Assembly: GCA_016936075.1 (NCBI GenBank)
Contig: JAFGPS010000052.1
Coordinates: 1 to 32,112 of the forward strand
Direction: 5' to 3'
Length of the DNA stretch: 32,112 nt
Origin: Sedimentisphaerales bacterium
GTDB taxonomy: Bacteria > Planctomycetota > Phycisphaerae > Sedimentisphaerales > Anaerobacaceae
Shown here: positions 8,500 to 16,155 of the stretch, piece by piece
Numbering within the stretch: position 1 is the first letter of the stretch
How the letters are laid out: every line of letters begins with the position of its first letter
Position numbers and translations under genes: made by a program
The notes under the pieces: model-generated
Database searches by the model: none
Told to the model about the DNA's origin: nothing
What the model saw: the letters and a program-made list of their open reading frames with translations, nothing else

Positions 8500-10179
8500 T
8501 TATTTTACAAATTGCTCGACAAAATATTTCGCGGTTAAAGGCTCGCCCGTGGCGCGTTCAATCATAACGTTCCATCTGTATTCAGCGCCCGGTTTGAAGA
8601 CATTCTTCGTAATGAAGTCACCGACTTTCTTTTGTCCGACATAACTTACATTTTCATCCGATTCTAAATTAAGAACTTTGTAAACAAGATGATTGTGTAA
8701 TTGCGAAGCAAACAACTCGCCAAGCATGTAGTTATGATAGTATGCCGGTGCGATAGTAAAATGAATCTTTGCGGCCCAGTCCGGCTCGTTTCTTCCGGCC
8801 GGAGCTTTTATAAACTGATACTTTTCGACCATCTGCCACCATAATGTATTGAGGTCTTGGTCAGGATTGGCGTAAAGCTCTTTTTCGAAATTATACATAA
8901 CCATTGCCCAACGTGCGAAAATAAGCTGTTTCAACTGGGCATACTTGTCACCGACTTTTTGAATATCATCCCGCTGCTCATCGGTTAATCCGAGCATTTG
9001 CTGCATCCACGCCGGGTTACGGCTGAGCCTTCCGAAAAACATTGCGATAGCTTCGGTTGTGAAAATATGTGCCGGCTGTTTGAGCAGGTACGGTAATTTC
9101 GGATCATGGAGTTTATCATAATTCGCGTGACCAAGCTCGTGCAGCATTGTTTCCATCCATGTTTCGTTATTCTTCACATTGCACAAAATTCGCACGTCAC
9201 CTTCCCTGTCAATATCTGTACTGAACGCATGAGGATTTTTGCCTTCACGTTCGTAAAGGTCACTATTAGCAAGAATATCATCAACTGGTAAACCTATTCC
9301 ATTGTAGAAATTCTTTGATAGTTCCACGACATCTTTATCTTTGTAATACGTATCCAAATCGACATCATAAACGAGCGGTGTTTCCTGGAAGAACGGGTCG
9401 TGATAGTGCCACGGCATAAGTTCATCAACTGATATGCCGCATTCTTTAGCAAGTATTTCGTCCAGTTCAGCTTTCAGTTTTCTGAAAGGTTCGTTAGTAA
9501 GTTCGTACAATTCATTGAAAATTGCATCAAGTTCTTCAACATCCTGCTCCGCGGCCGTTAGAGAAAGCGTATGGTAATTCTCATAGCCGAGTTTTTGTGC
9601 GCCTTCGTTTCGTAATTTTACCAACTTAATAAGATCATTTGCGACCTGTGGGCCAACTTGTTTGCTTGCGAGCCAGGCTTGATGGCGTTTTTCAGAATCT
9701 GTTTCTGTTTTCAGAATTTCCTTAATTTCATTATCAGTAACTTTTTCATCATTTATTGTGCCTCGAAAAACGCTGAAGTTCTTCTCAATATCGGTACTAA
9801 GTTCTACTATCTGTTTGAGAAGTTCCGGCTCAATCTGATTTTCGAGATAGCCGTTATATAATAAATCAACTTGTCTTGTCAAAATAGCGCTCTTGATTTC
9901 GCTCGAAGCTTTCATTTCCTTTAGCATGGCAAAATCGTTCGAGTCGCTGTAAATCTGGCGAATTTTCAGAGTCAACTCGCTCACTTTATCATAATCTTCC
10001 TCTTTGCCTGTAGTAGCGGCATCCCAATAGGCAAGACCTGCTTCTTTGCTTAGCGGCTTGACTTTTTTTACATGATTATCTATGAATGTTTGCAATTCTT
10101 TCTCCTTTGCGTTTTGTGCACAACCTGAAATTGCGGTTATTAATACTAATATTGTTAGTGATTTCAGTACTTTTTTCAT
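8500..10179 (-). CDS. M2/M3-type zinc metallopeptidase, lipoprotein
   Basis: A 559-residue exported peptidase. Its N-terminus is a signal peptide ending in the lipobox ISGC, so it should be lipid-anchored. The zinc site is HELGH at 347-351 with the downstream glutamate in TTEAIAMFFG at 376, 25 residues after the second histidine. That spacing fits gluzincins of the ACE-like M2 and thimet-like M3 families. ELMPWHYHDPFFQE and VDLDTYYKDKDVVELSKNFY resemble bacterial M2-like members. These enzymes trim short peptides, often two residues at a time. It is the first gene of an operon with the OPT transporter, suggesting that it prepares peptides for import. Whether M2 or M3 is the better home cannot be settled by eye. 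Confidence 0.88.
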   Translation of the reverse strand: MKKVLKSLTILVLITAISGCAQNAKEKELQTFIDNHVKKVKPLSKEAGLAYWDAATTGKEEDYDKVSELTLKIRQIYSDSNDFAMLKEMKASSEIKSAILTRQVDLLYNGYLENQIEPELLKQIVELSTDIEKNFSVFRGTINDEKVTDNEIKEILKTETDSEKRHQAWLASKQVGPQVANDLIKLVKLRNEGAQKLGYENYHTLSLTAAEQDVEELDAIFNELYELTNEPFRKLKAELDEILAKECGISVDELMPWHYHDPFFQETPLVYDVDLDTYYKDKDVVELSKNFYNGIGLPVDDILANSDLYEREGKNPHAFSTDIDREGDVRILCNVKNNETWMETMLHELGHANYDKLHDPKLPYLLKQPAHIFTTEAIAMFFGRLSRNPAWMQQMLGLTDEQRDDIQKVGDKYAQLKQLIFARWAMVMYNFEKELYANPDQDLNTLWWQMVEKYQFIKAPAGRNEPDWAAKIHFTIAPAYYHNYMLGELFASQLHNHLVYKVLNLESDENVSYVGQKKVGDFITKNVFKPGAEYRWNVMIERATGEPLTAKYFVEQFVK

Positions 10180-10239
10180 TTTTCTCAGGCTCCTGTATTT
10201 TTAATATAAACGTAGTCACCAGCCCCTTTTAACATTATG

Positions 10240-10268
10240 ATGATATCGGCTATTTAACGGCAAATCAA
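10240..10268 (-). promoter_or_regulatory. Promoter for the peptidase-OPT operon
   Basis: Read on the minus strand: -35 TTGATT (10268-10263), exactly 17 nt of spacer, -10 TATCAT (10245-10240). That is 4/6 and 5/6 matches to the sigma-70 consensus. It lies about 60 nt before the peptidase ATG and points the right way. Confidence 0.55.
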
Positions 10269-10326
10269 GCAGTTTTTAAGGATACGTTTTGACATAAAAC
10301 CATTTTAACATTTAAGTATTTCTTCT

Positions 10327-10355
10327 TTGAACTCCGATTGAAACCAATGTAATAT
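10327..10355 (+). promoter_or_regulatory. Promoter for the POT transporter
   Basis: -35 TTGAAC (10327-10332), 17 nt of spacer, -10 TAATAT (10350-10355). The implied start, near 10362, leaves almost no leader for the upstream ATG at 10373 but a normal leader for the ATG at 10406. This supports the later start. Confidence 0.5.
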
Positions 10356-10405
10356 ATTGAAAAATAACGATAATGTCTAATAAATATAGAAAGGGCATAA
10401 TCATC

Positions 10406-11836
10406 ATGGCCAAAACAGAATATCTCACCGCACCGGTACCATCGAAAAAAATGCCTGCATCGATGCCTGCAATTATGGTTACTGAAGCATTCGAACGATA
10501 TGCATTTTATGCTTTTGATGCCATTTTAGCTCTCTATTTAATTAATAATCTGTTGAATTTAAAAGGTGAAAAGGCGAATTTAACTGAAGAGCAGGCAATG
10601 GAATGGAAACATTATTTCAAAGCTGGTGTATATTTTACTCCGCTTATAGGTTCGATATTAAGCGACTTGTTCCTCGGAAAATTCAGAACTATTATAGCTT
10701 TTTCAGTTGTGTACTGCCTTGGTTTTTTAGCTATCACAATAGATCAGACTTATGTGGGAACAATGATTGGACTTGGGCTCATCTCTCTTGGCGCCGGAAT
10801 TATTAAACCATGTCTTTCGGCAAACGTCGGTGACCAGTTCGGGCAATCCAACCAGAATCTAATAACAAAAGCATACAATATATTCTACTGGATGGTAAAC
10901 TTTGGTGCATTTTTTTCCATGTTAATATCGCCATGGATTTATGATAAGTATGATGACGTAAGAATAGCACTTGGTATCCCCGGCTTTTTCATGATAATTG
11001 CGACTTTACTATACTGGCTCGGACGTAAATCAATGGTACATATTCCTCCGAAAGGCAAAGTCTTTTTTAAGGACTTACTGAGCAAGGAAGGAATCTTGAT
11101 AATGGTACGTTTGGCATTTTTCATATTTATTTTTATCGCGGTTTTCTGGTCCCTATTTGATCAGACAACTTCCAAATGGGTATATCAAGCAGAAAAAATG
11201 GATCTGACATTTCTAAAATGGAATATTTCAGACCAGACATTCATTGGTTCAGTTTTAAGCAAACTTGGAGGGATAAACCAGGTCGAGTGGAAAATTCTTC
11301 CCGCACAAATGCAAGCGGTCAATAGCATAATTGTCTTACTTGCCATCCCTCTCTTTACATATGGGGTATATCCTGTTATTAACAGGTTTTTCCGTCTTAC
11401 TCCTATTCGTAAAATTGGAATTGGGTTTTTCGTTGCGATTCCATCTTTCGCAATTCCTGCGATGCTTGAAAAGTGGATTCAAAACGGATCGCAACCAACC
11501 ATCTGGTGGCAGGTGCTTGCCTACTTTTTTATAACGGCTGGTGAAGTACTGATTTCTATTCCTGCGCTTGAATTTTCATATACACAGGCACCGAAATCCA
11601 TGAAATCGTTTATATCTTCATTTTATTTACTTGCTGTTTCATTAGGTAATCTTTTCGTATCGTTTGTAAATAAATTTATCCAAAATCCAGATGGAACTGT
11701 AAAACTCAAAGGACCGAATTATTACTGGTTCTTTACAATACTTATGTTTGCTACGGGAATTGTATTCTGTATTGTTATCCAGTTCTATAAGGGTAAAACC
11801 TATATTCAGGAAGAAGGTAATGTAGAGGCCTCCTGA
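10406..11836 (+). CDS. POT-family proton-dependent peptide transporter (MFS)
   Basis: A 476-residue membrane protein of the proton-dependent oligopeptide transporter family, which imports di- and tripeptides. The N-terminus carries the family ExxERxxxY motif as EAFERYAFY. The GAGIIKPCLSANVGDQFG segment is the POT signature, and about twelve hydrophobic helices follow. An in-frame ATG at 10373 would add eleven residues but has no ribosome site and abuts the predicted transcription start. The ATG at 10406 has AGAAAGG upstream and fits family N-termini. It is divergent from the peptidase-OPT operon and extends the peptide-use theme. Its stop shares one nucleotide with the start of the DUF1848 gene. 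Confidence 0.92.
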   Translation: MAKTEYLTAPVPSKKMPASMPAIMVTEAFERYAFYAFDAILALYLINNLLNLKGEKANLTEEQAMEWKHYFKAGVYFTPLIGSILSDLFLGKFRTIIAFSVVYCLGFLAITIDQTYVGTMIGLGLISLGAGIIKPCLSANVGDQFGQSNQNLITKAYNIFYWMVNFGAFFSMLISPWIYDKYDDVRIALGIPGFFMIIATLLYWLGRKSMVHIPPKGKVFFKDLLSKEGILIMVRLAFFIFIFIAVFWSLFDQTTSKWVYQAEKMDLTFLKWNISDQTFIGSVLSKLGGINQVEWKILPAQMQAVNSIIVLLAIPLFTYGVYPVINRFFRLTPIRKIGIGFFVAIPSFAIPAMLEKWIQNGSQPTIWWQVLAYFFITAGEVLISIPALEFSYTQAPKSMKSFISSFYLLAVSLGNLFVSFVNKFIQNPDGTVKLKGPNYYWFFTILMFATGIVFCIVIQFYKGKTYIQEEGNVEAS

Positions 11837-12798
11837 TGAAAAGGATTATTTCTGTATCGCGAAGGACTGATGTTCCGGCTTTTTACGGTGACTGGTTTAT
11901 GAGCCACGTAAAGGATGGATTCGCCGGAGTAGTGAATCCTTACGGCGGCAAGAAATATATAGTCTCGCTTAAACCTGAAGATGTAAGCTGCTTTGTATTC
12001 TGGTCGAAAAACTTTACGCCGTTCCTTGAGAACTTGAAAATACTTGAACAACTTGGATATAAATTTTATTTCAACTTTACCGTTACGGGTTTGCCTGAAA
12101 TTTTTGAAAGCAATCTCGATAAACAATCCGCAATCGAATCTCTAAAATATCTCGCAAAAACATATTCCCCTGCGCATATTAACTGGCGATTCGACCCGAT
12201 TATTATATCAAATATTTGTGATAGAAATTATTATATCGAAAGATTTAAGAAATTAGTTACAGAATTTTCAGGTCTCGTAGAAAGATGCTATATAAGCTTT
12301 GTCACTGAATACAAAAAAGTTATTACGAACTTTAACGAACTTGAAAAAAGCAAAGGAATAAAAATCGAATACCCTGAAACTGAATTTAAAGTTGCTATTG
12401 CAAATGAGCTTTCTGATATTGCTCGTGAAAATGGAATACAACTTTATTCATGTTGTTGTGATTACCTGATAAATGAAAAAGTTCAAAAAGCTCATTGCAT
12501 AGACGGCTCAGTTATCGAAAAACTTTTTTACCCGAACGGATTTTCTTACAAAGAAAAACACACAAGACAAGAATGCGGCTGCACAGAAAGTTATGACATT
12601 GGAACATATAACACTTGCCCGCATGGATGTGTTTATTGCTACGCCAATACAAACAAAGGCCGCGCTGATAATTCCTTCCAAAGTCACGACACAAGCTCAG
12701 CTTTTCTCGGTTACACCAAATCCCAATCCGACCAGTGGTTAGAAGAAATTCAAAACAAATCCCTTGAAAATGAGGCAGAAACGCCACTATTTGACTAA
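11836..12798 (+). CDS. DUF1848 family protein with C-terminal Cys cluster
   Basis: A 320-residue protein. The N-terminus (IISVSRRTDVPAFYGDWFM) and the FVFWSKNFTPFL and INWRFDPIII motifs match DUF1848, whose function is not established. Residues 261-268 read CPHGCVYC, a CX3CX2C arrangement like the iron-sulfur site of radical SAM enzymes. Further cysteines are at 206-208 (CCC), 221, 247 and 249. In ordinary radical SAM proteins this motif is near the N-terminus; here it is near the C-terminus. The stop of the POT transporter and this ATG overlap (TGATG), so the two are translationally coupled, though a shared role is not obvious. It may be a cytoplasmic Fe-S enzyme; the substrate is unknown. 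Confidence 0.85.
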   Translation: MKRIISVSRRTDVPAFYGDWFMSHVKDGFAGVVNPYGGKKYIVSLKPEDVSCFVFWSKNFTPFLENLKILEQLGYKFYFNFTVTGLPEIFESNLDKQSAIESLKYLAKTYSPAHINWRFDPIIISNICDRNYYIERFKKLVTEFSGLVERCYISFVTEYKKVITNFNELEKSKGIKIEYPETEFKVAIANELSDIARENGIQLYSCCCDYLINEKVQKAHCIDGSVIEKLFYPNGFSYKEKHTRQECGCTESYDIGTYNTCPHGCVYCYANTNKGRADNSFQSHDTSSAFLGYTKSQSDQWLEEIQNKSLENEAETPLFD

Positions 12799-12814
12799 AA
12801 AATCCCTATAAAAC

Positions 12815-12909
12815 ATGGGTGGCAACCTCATCCTGATTTCTTTTATCAGGATGGGGATGGTACACTTTTACCAAGCCATCCCCAAGCTACGCTTGAGGCT
12901 GCCACCCAT
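12815..12909. repeat. 95-nt cloverleaf-like palindromic element with perfect 10-bp ends
   Basis: The ends ATGGGTGGCA (12815-12824) and TGCCACCCAT (12900-12909) are perfect inverted repeats. After one mismatch the stem continues with CCTCA/TGAGG. Inside are three more hairpins: CATCCTGAT/ATCAGGATG (12829-12837 with 12845-12853), GGGGATGG/CCATCCCC (12853-12860 with 12876-12883) and AAGC/GCTT (12884-12887 with 12891-12894). The result is a four-stem cloverleaf. It lacks tRNA features such as a T-loop, and no U-tract follows. It starts 17 nt after the DUF1848 stop. A small mobile palindromic element or a structured 3' RNA both fit. Confidence 0.7.
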
Positions 12910-12958
12910 AAATTAGTATTGGGGATAAAATATTTTCAAAAAAATATTATATTTTGTG

Positions 12959-12986
12959 TTGACAATTTCCGATTAAGTGTTATAGT
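12959..12986 (+). promoter_or_regulatory. Promoter of the GntR-ABC operon
   Basis: A perfect -35 TTGACA (12959-12964), 16 nt of spacer and -10 TATAGT (12981-12986). Transcription would begin near 12993, so any start codon upstream of that is excluded. This decides the start of the GntR gene. Confidence 0.7.
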
Positions 12987-12996
12987 AATATATAAC
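12979..12996. promoter_or_regulatory. Operator-like palindrome on the -10 box
   Basis: GTTATA (12979-12984), six nucleotides, TATAAC (12991-12996). The perfect half-sites straddle the -10 box, where a bound dimer would block RNA polymerase. The GntR regulator encoded just downstream is the obvious candidate, giving autorepression of the whole ABC operon. YtrA-type regulators commonly repress their own operons. Confidence 0.55.
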
Positions 12997-13023
12997 AGTA
13001 AAACGCTTTTAAGGAGTATAACG

Positions 13024-13443
13024 ATTTTTATACGAATAGAGCCATCTTCTTCAGTGCCGATATACAGGCAGATTATTGACCAGATAAAGTACCAGGTAGC
13101 GACCGGTATGCTCAAAGAGGGCGATAAAGTTCCGAGTGTGCGGGAATTAGCCGCTAAGTTAGCCGTAAATCAAAATACAATTCTTAAAGTTTATAACGAA
13201 CTATGCAGGGAAAATGTTCTGAAAATCGAGAGGGGAGACGGCACATACGTTTCTTCCAGTAAGCAGAACATATCTGTATCAGAAAGAAAAAAAGCGGTCG
13301 CAAATTCACTTCGTGAAGTAGCTACTTTGGCGGTACAGCTGGATTTGCCGCTCGAACAAGTAAGCGAATTGTTAGAAAAAGAATACAAAACAATCCTTTC
13401 ACAAAAAGCAGGAAGTCTCAAAAAAGACTCGAAGGAGAAATAA
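13024..13443 (+). CDS. GntR-family (YtrA-type) regulator, apparent ATT start
   Basis: About 140 residues. The winged-helix domain is at about 1-75 (SVPIYRQIIDQIKYQVATG, GDKVPSVRELAAKLAVNQNT, VLKIERGDGTYVSS), followed by a short helical tail. This is the compact YtrA subfamily, which controls ABC transporter operons. Family N-termini begin M-x-I-x-I-[DE]-P just before this point. Here the matching codon is ATT at 13024, set 7 nt after a perfect AAGGAG. There is no ATG, GTG or TTG in frame between the promoter and the domain. The only in-frame ATG upstream (12919) lies before the promoter, and the next downstream would remove the DNA-binding helices. An AUU start, or a sequencing error in a real ATG, is therefore likely. 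The permease begins 1 nt after its stop. Confidence 0.85.
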   Translation: MFIRIEPSSSVPIYRQIIDQIKYQVATGMLKEGDKVPSVRELAAKLAVNQNTILKVYNELCRENVLKIERGDGTYVSSSKQNISVSERKKAVANSLREVATLAVQLDLPLEQVSELLEKEYKTILSQKAGSLKKDSKEK

Positions 13444-13444
13444 T

Positions 13445-14125
13445 ATGTTTCAGATGATTTTGTGGAAAGAATGGAAAGAAAACTTTTGGAAACTATTATT
13501 CTGCGGCTTAGTTAGTGCGGTTTTTACGATTATGCTTTTCAGGATACGACTCATACCTGACATTTCCAACTGCTTCCTAATTTCATTTGTTCAACTATTT
13601 GTCGTGCCGATAGTTTATTCGCTCGATATTTTTTCAGGAGAAATGAGTAACCGCACAATATATTTTCTTTTCAAGATTCCGGTTCCCAGATGGATGATTT
13701 TCTTTAGTAAATTCATAGTTTCCGCAGTAAGCATTGTTATAATATTTATCATAAGCAGTATTTTAATGGAGGTCATGTCACACGGCAGAGAAGCGCCGGT
13801 ATTTTATTTGATGGGTATCAATATGCTTTTCAGTGCTGCTGTATTATTACTATTCACATGGTTCTGCCTATTCGGCTGCCAGAGCCGCAGTGAAGCCGGG
13901 TCGCTTGCCATATTATTTGCTGTTGGTATAGGATGGGGAATAGTTCTTTTATGGTCCAGCTTATGTAATGTCACCTGGGCAGAACGTTTCGTTCCTTTTT
14001 CATTTATTTTGACGAGATTCAGGGAAATTGGTTTAATCGGGATTATTTTTTCTCAGGTTCCTGCATTTTTAATCGTTTCTATTATAGCATGTTATAGATA
14101 CGCCAGTATCAGGAGATATTTATGA
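13445..14125 (+). CDS. ABC-2-type permease, first subunit
   Basis: A 226-residue membrane protein with about six hydrophobic helices, the size and pattern of ABC-2-type permease subunits. The FSGEMSNRTIYFLFKIPVPR loop after the second helix is typical of this class. It has a strong ribosome site (AAGGAG) and lies 1 nt after the GntR gene. Its stop overlaps the next permease by 4 nt. It should form part of an exporter with the following permease and ATPase. The substrate is unknown. Confidence 0.8.
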   Translation: MFQMILWKEWKENFWKLLFCGLVSAVFTIMLFRIRLIPDISNCFLISFVQLFVVPIVYSLDIFSGEMSNRTIYFLFKIPVPRWMIFFSKFIVSAVSIVIIFIISSILMEVMSHGREAPVFYLMGINMLFSAAVLLLFTWFCLFGCQSRSEAGSLAILFAVGIGWGIVLLWSSLCNVTWAERFVPFSFILTRFREIGLIGIIFSQVPAFLIVSIIACYRYASIRRYL

Positions 14126-16101
14126 AGATACAGGGCATAATACATCAAAACATAAGCCAGTTAAAATGGCATATTCTGGCCAGCCTGGCAGTAATTATGG
14201 TTTTGCCTGCAGAAGAATTTATCGTTGGTCTTAAAGACGGCTATGGGTTCGATATAGGTTTAACAGTGATCTCTTCTATTATTATAGCCCCCTTTCTTGC
14301 AGGTCTTATCGCATGTGCGAATGTGCAGGCTGATTTGGATGAAAGGCGTTATATTTTCTGGAGATCGAAACCTGCCGGTGTAAAGAGCTCGATTACTTTG
14401 AAATATTTTATTGGGATTGTATTATCTGTTTTTATTTTAGCGTGTCCCATTATTTTATGGACTATAGTTTCGCTCTTTTCTTCTAAAAATTTATTTGAAT
14501 CTGATTTCTGGTATATAATATTTTTATCTTTTTTCTTTGTGATAATGACATACAGCTTATGTTTCGCAAGTAATATAGTCGTTCGAAGTACCGCCCGTTC
14601 ATGGCTTATCGGTATACTACTTGCTGGTTTTGTACTTATATTTCCATTTTTCCTGCCTCTTGGCTACAAAGATTATTTCGATATATATGATTCAGGCGAT
14701 ATCTTTATGATTATTGTAGCTGTTTCGATAGTATTTGCTTTTATCTTTTCACTTTTTGCGGCTCAGCACGACTGGCATCTCAAAACAAACCTGAGAAGAT
14801 TACTCTGGGTAATAGCGGGACTTGTATTTATCATGCTTATGCTTTTCAGTTCTCAGGTTGCAAATATTAAAGTACTTCAGGAAAAAGAAATTGAGCCGTT
14901 ATTAGTCATGAACGAAGTTCGGCCGATAGGAGGTATATTAGCAGAAAATTATAATGTTGAAGAATTTCGCGACTATTTAAGAAGTGGGGAAATTATACGT
15001 TCCATTTCCTCAGGTGAAGGGGAATATCGTGAGGCATTTTGGGAAATTAATCCCCTGGAATATGTTGGAGATAAAGTACTATTCCGCTTGAGATATTATA
15101 TTGATGAAGTCGATAATAAAATCTCGCTCGGCGAGTTTAAAAGCACCCCGGAAGAAATCCTTCCCAAGCCTGTAACCGATATAAATGGATATGGTCAAAG
15201 TACTTTTCCATATAATGATGATAGATTTATAAGAGAAATTAACGGTAACCTGTATTCCTTTTATATATATACATATGATCGCACTGTTGAAGCGGAACCT
15301 CATGACAGAACAATATATGAAAAGGTATTTCTGAGAAGTTATAAATATACAGGTCATTCATGGATAACTGTATGTGAGCTTGATATTTCCGAATGTATTA
15401 CAGATGATATGATTAATAATGAAGCAATGCGCATAATTGGAGACAAGTTGTTTGCCTTTATAGATAAAAGCTTCGCTGAAGTTGATATCACCAATCCCGA
15501 AGATTTGAAAATGATTACTTCAAAAGTAAATATCCTGCCCAGGCAAAACTGGTATTTCTATTATATGCGAAATAAAGAAAATAAAGTTACTATCCCTTTA
15601 ATCCCCGCTGAAGAAATTGACATCGAGGAAAGAATACGTCTCAGTATTGATCGATTCTATCACTCTCATAATATGTACGATTTATCTATAGTTGACATTT
15701 ATAATAAAAAGATTTCCTATTTCCTTATCGATTCTTCCGATGGTATCGCAAGATACGAGGTAACCGGTTGGAATCAGGATGAAATCAATTGCGAATTAAA
15801 ATCTTTCCGCAAGCTGACAATGCTTGAAGGGATGACAGGGGCTAAACATGGAAGTGATTTATTTGTTAAAAATGGCCGGTTGTATTATCTCACAGGTAAT
15901 TCCCTGATGGTTTTCGATGTTCGTTCTGATAATCGAATTCGCAAGTTGGGTCACTTTGTTCGAATAAATTATGAAATCCAGGATATAGCTGTATTGGAAG
16001 ATGATAATATTCTGTTGTGTCTCTCGCTCGATACTGAATCTGCAAGTGACTTCACAAAAAATCCAAAAAGAGTTTCTATGTGTTTACTAAAAGCTCCTTA
16101 A
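14122..16101 (+). CDS. ABC permease fused to large extracytoplasmic domain
   Basis: A 659-residue protein. Residues 1-245 hold about seven hydrophobic helices of ABC-2 type. The remaining 400 or so residues are hydrophilic and, with an odd number of helices and an inside N-terminus, should lie outside the inner membrane. That part has short beta-strand-like blocks (LYSFYIYTYD, KVFLRSYKYTGHSWITV, GRLYYLTGNSLMVFDVRS, DIAVLEDDNILLCLSL) that look like blades of a beta-propeller, although I cannot prove the fold. The domain may sense or bind the substrate. AGGAG precedes the ATG, which overlaps the first permease. YtrA-operon permeases in Firmicutes do not normally carry such an extension. Confidence 0.75.
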   Translation: MKIQGIIHQNISQLKWHILASLAVIMVLPAEEFIVGLKDGYGFDIGLTVISSIIIAPFLAGLIACANVQADLDERRYIFWRSKPAGVKSSITLKYFIGIVLSVFILACPIILWTIVSLFSSKNLFESDFWYIIFLSFFFVIMTYSLCFASNIVVRSTARSWLIGILLAGFVLIFPFFLPLGYKDYFDIYDSGDIFMIIVAVSIVFAFIFSLFAAQHDWHLKTNLRRLLWVIAGLVFIMLMLFSSQVANIKVLQEKEIEPLLVMNEVRPIGGILAENYNVEEFRDYLRSGEIIRSISSGEGEYREAFWEINPLEYVGDKVLFRLRYYIDEVDNKISLGEFKSTPEEILPKPVTDINGYGQSTFPYNDDRFIREINGNLYSFYIYTYDRTVEAEPHDRTIYEKVFLRSYKYTGHSWITVCELDISECITDDMINNEAMRIIGDKLFAFIDKSFAEVDITNPEDLKMITSKVNILPRQNWYFYYMRNKENKVTIPLIPAEEIDIEERIRLSIDRFYHSHNMYDLSIVDIYNKKISYFLIDSSDGIARYEVTGWNQDEINCELKSFRKLTMLEGMTGAKHGSDLFVKNGRLYYLTGNSLMVFDVRSDNRIRKLGHFVRINYEIQDIAVLEDDNILLCLSLDTESASDFTKNPKRVSMCLLKAP

Positions 16102-16155
16102 AAATGCCATTTAAATGTTTTAAGAAGAATTTTATATAAAACGAAAGGAAAACAA

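Noticed and set aside
12815..12909. tRNA or tRNA-like gene
   Set aside because: The cloverleaf has no T-loop GGTTCGA motif, no recognisable anticodon arm and no CCA context; the stem lengths do not fit a tRNA.
12919..13023. N-terminal 35-residue extension of the GntR protein from the ATG at 12919
   Set aside because: A consensus promoter and its predicted transcription start lie inside this stretch, and family members begin about where the ATT lies.
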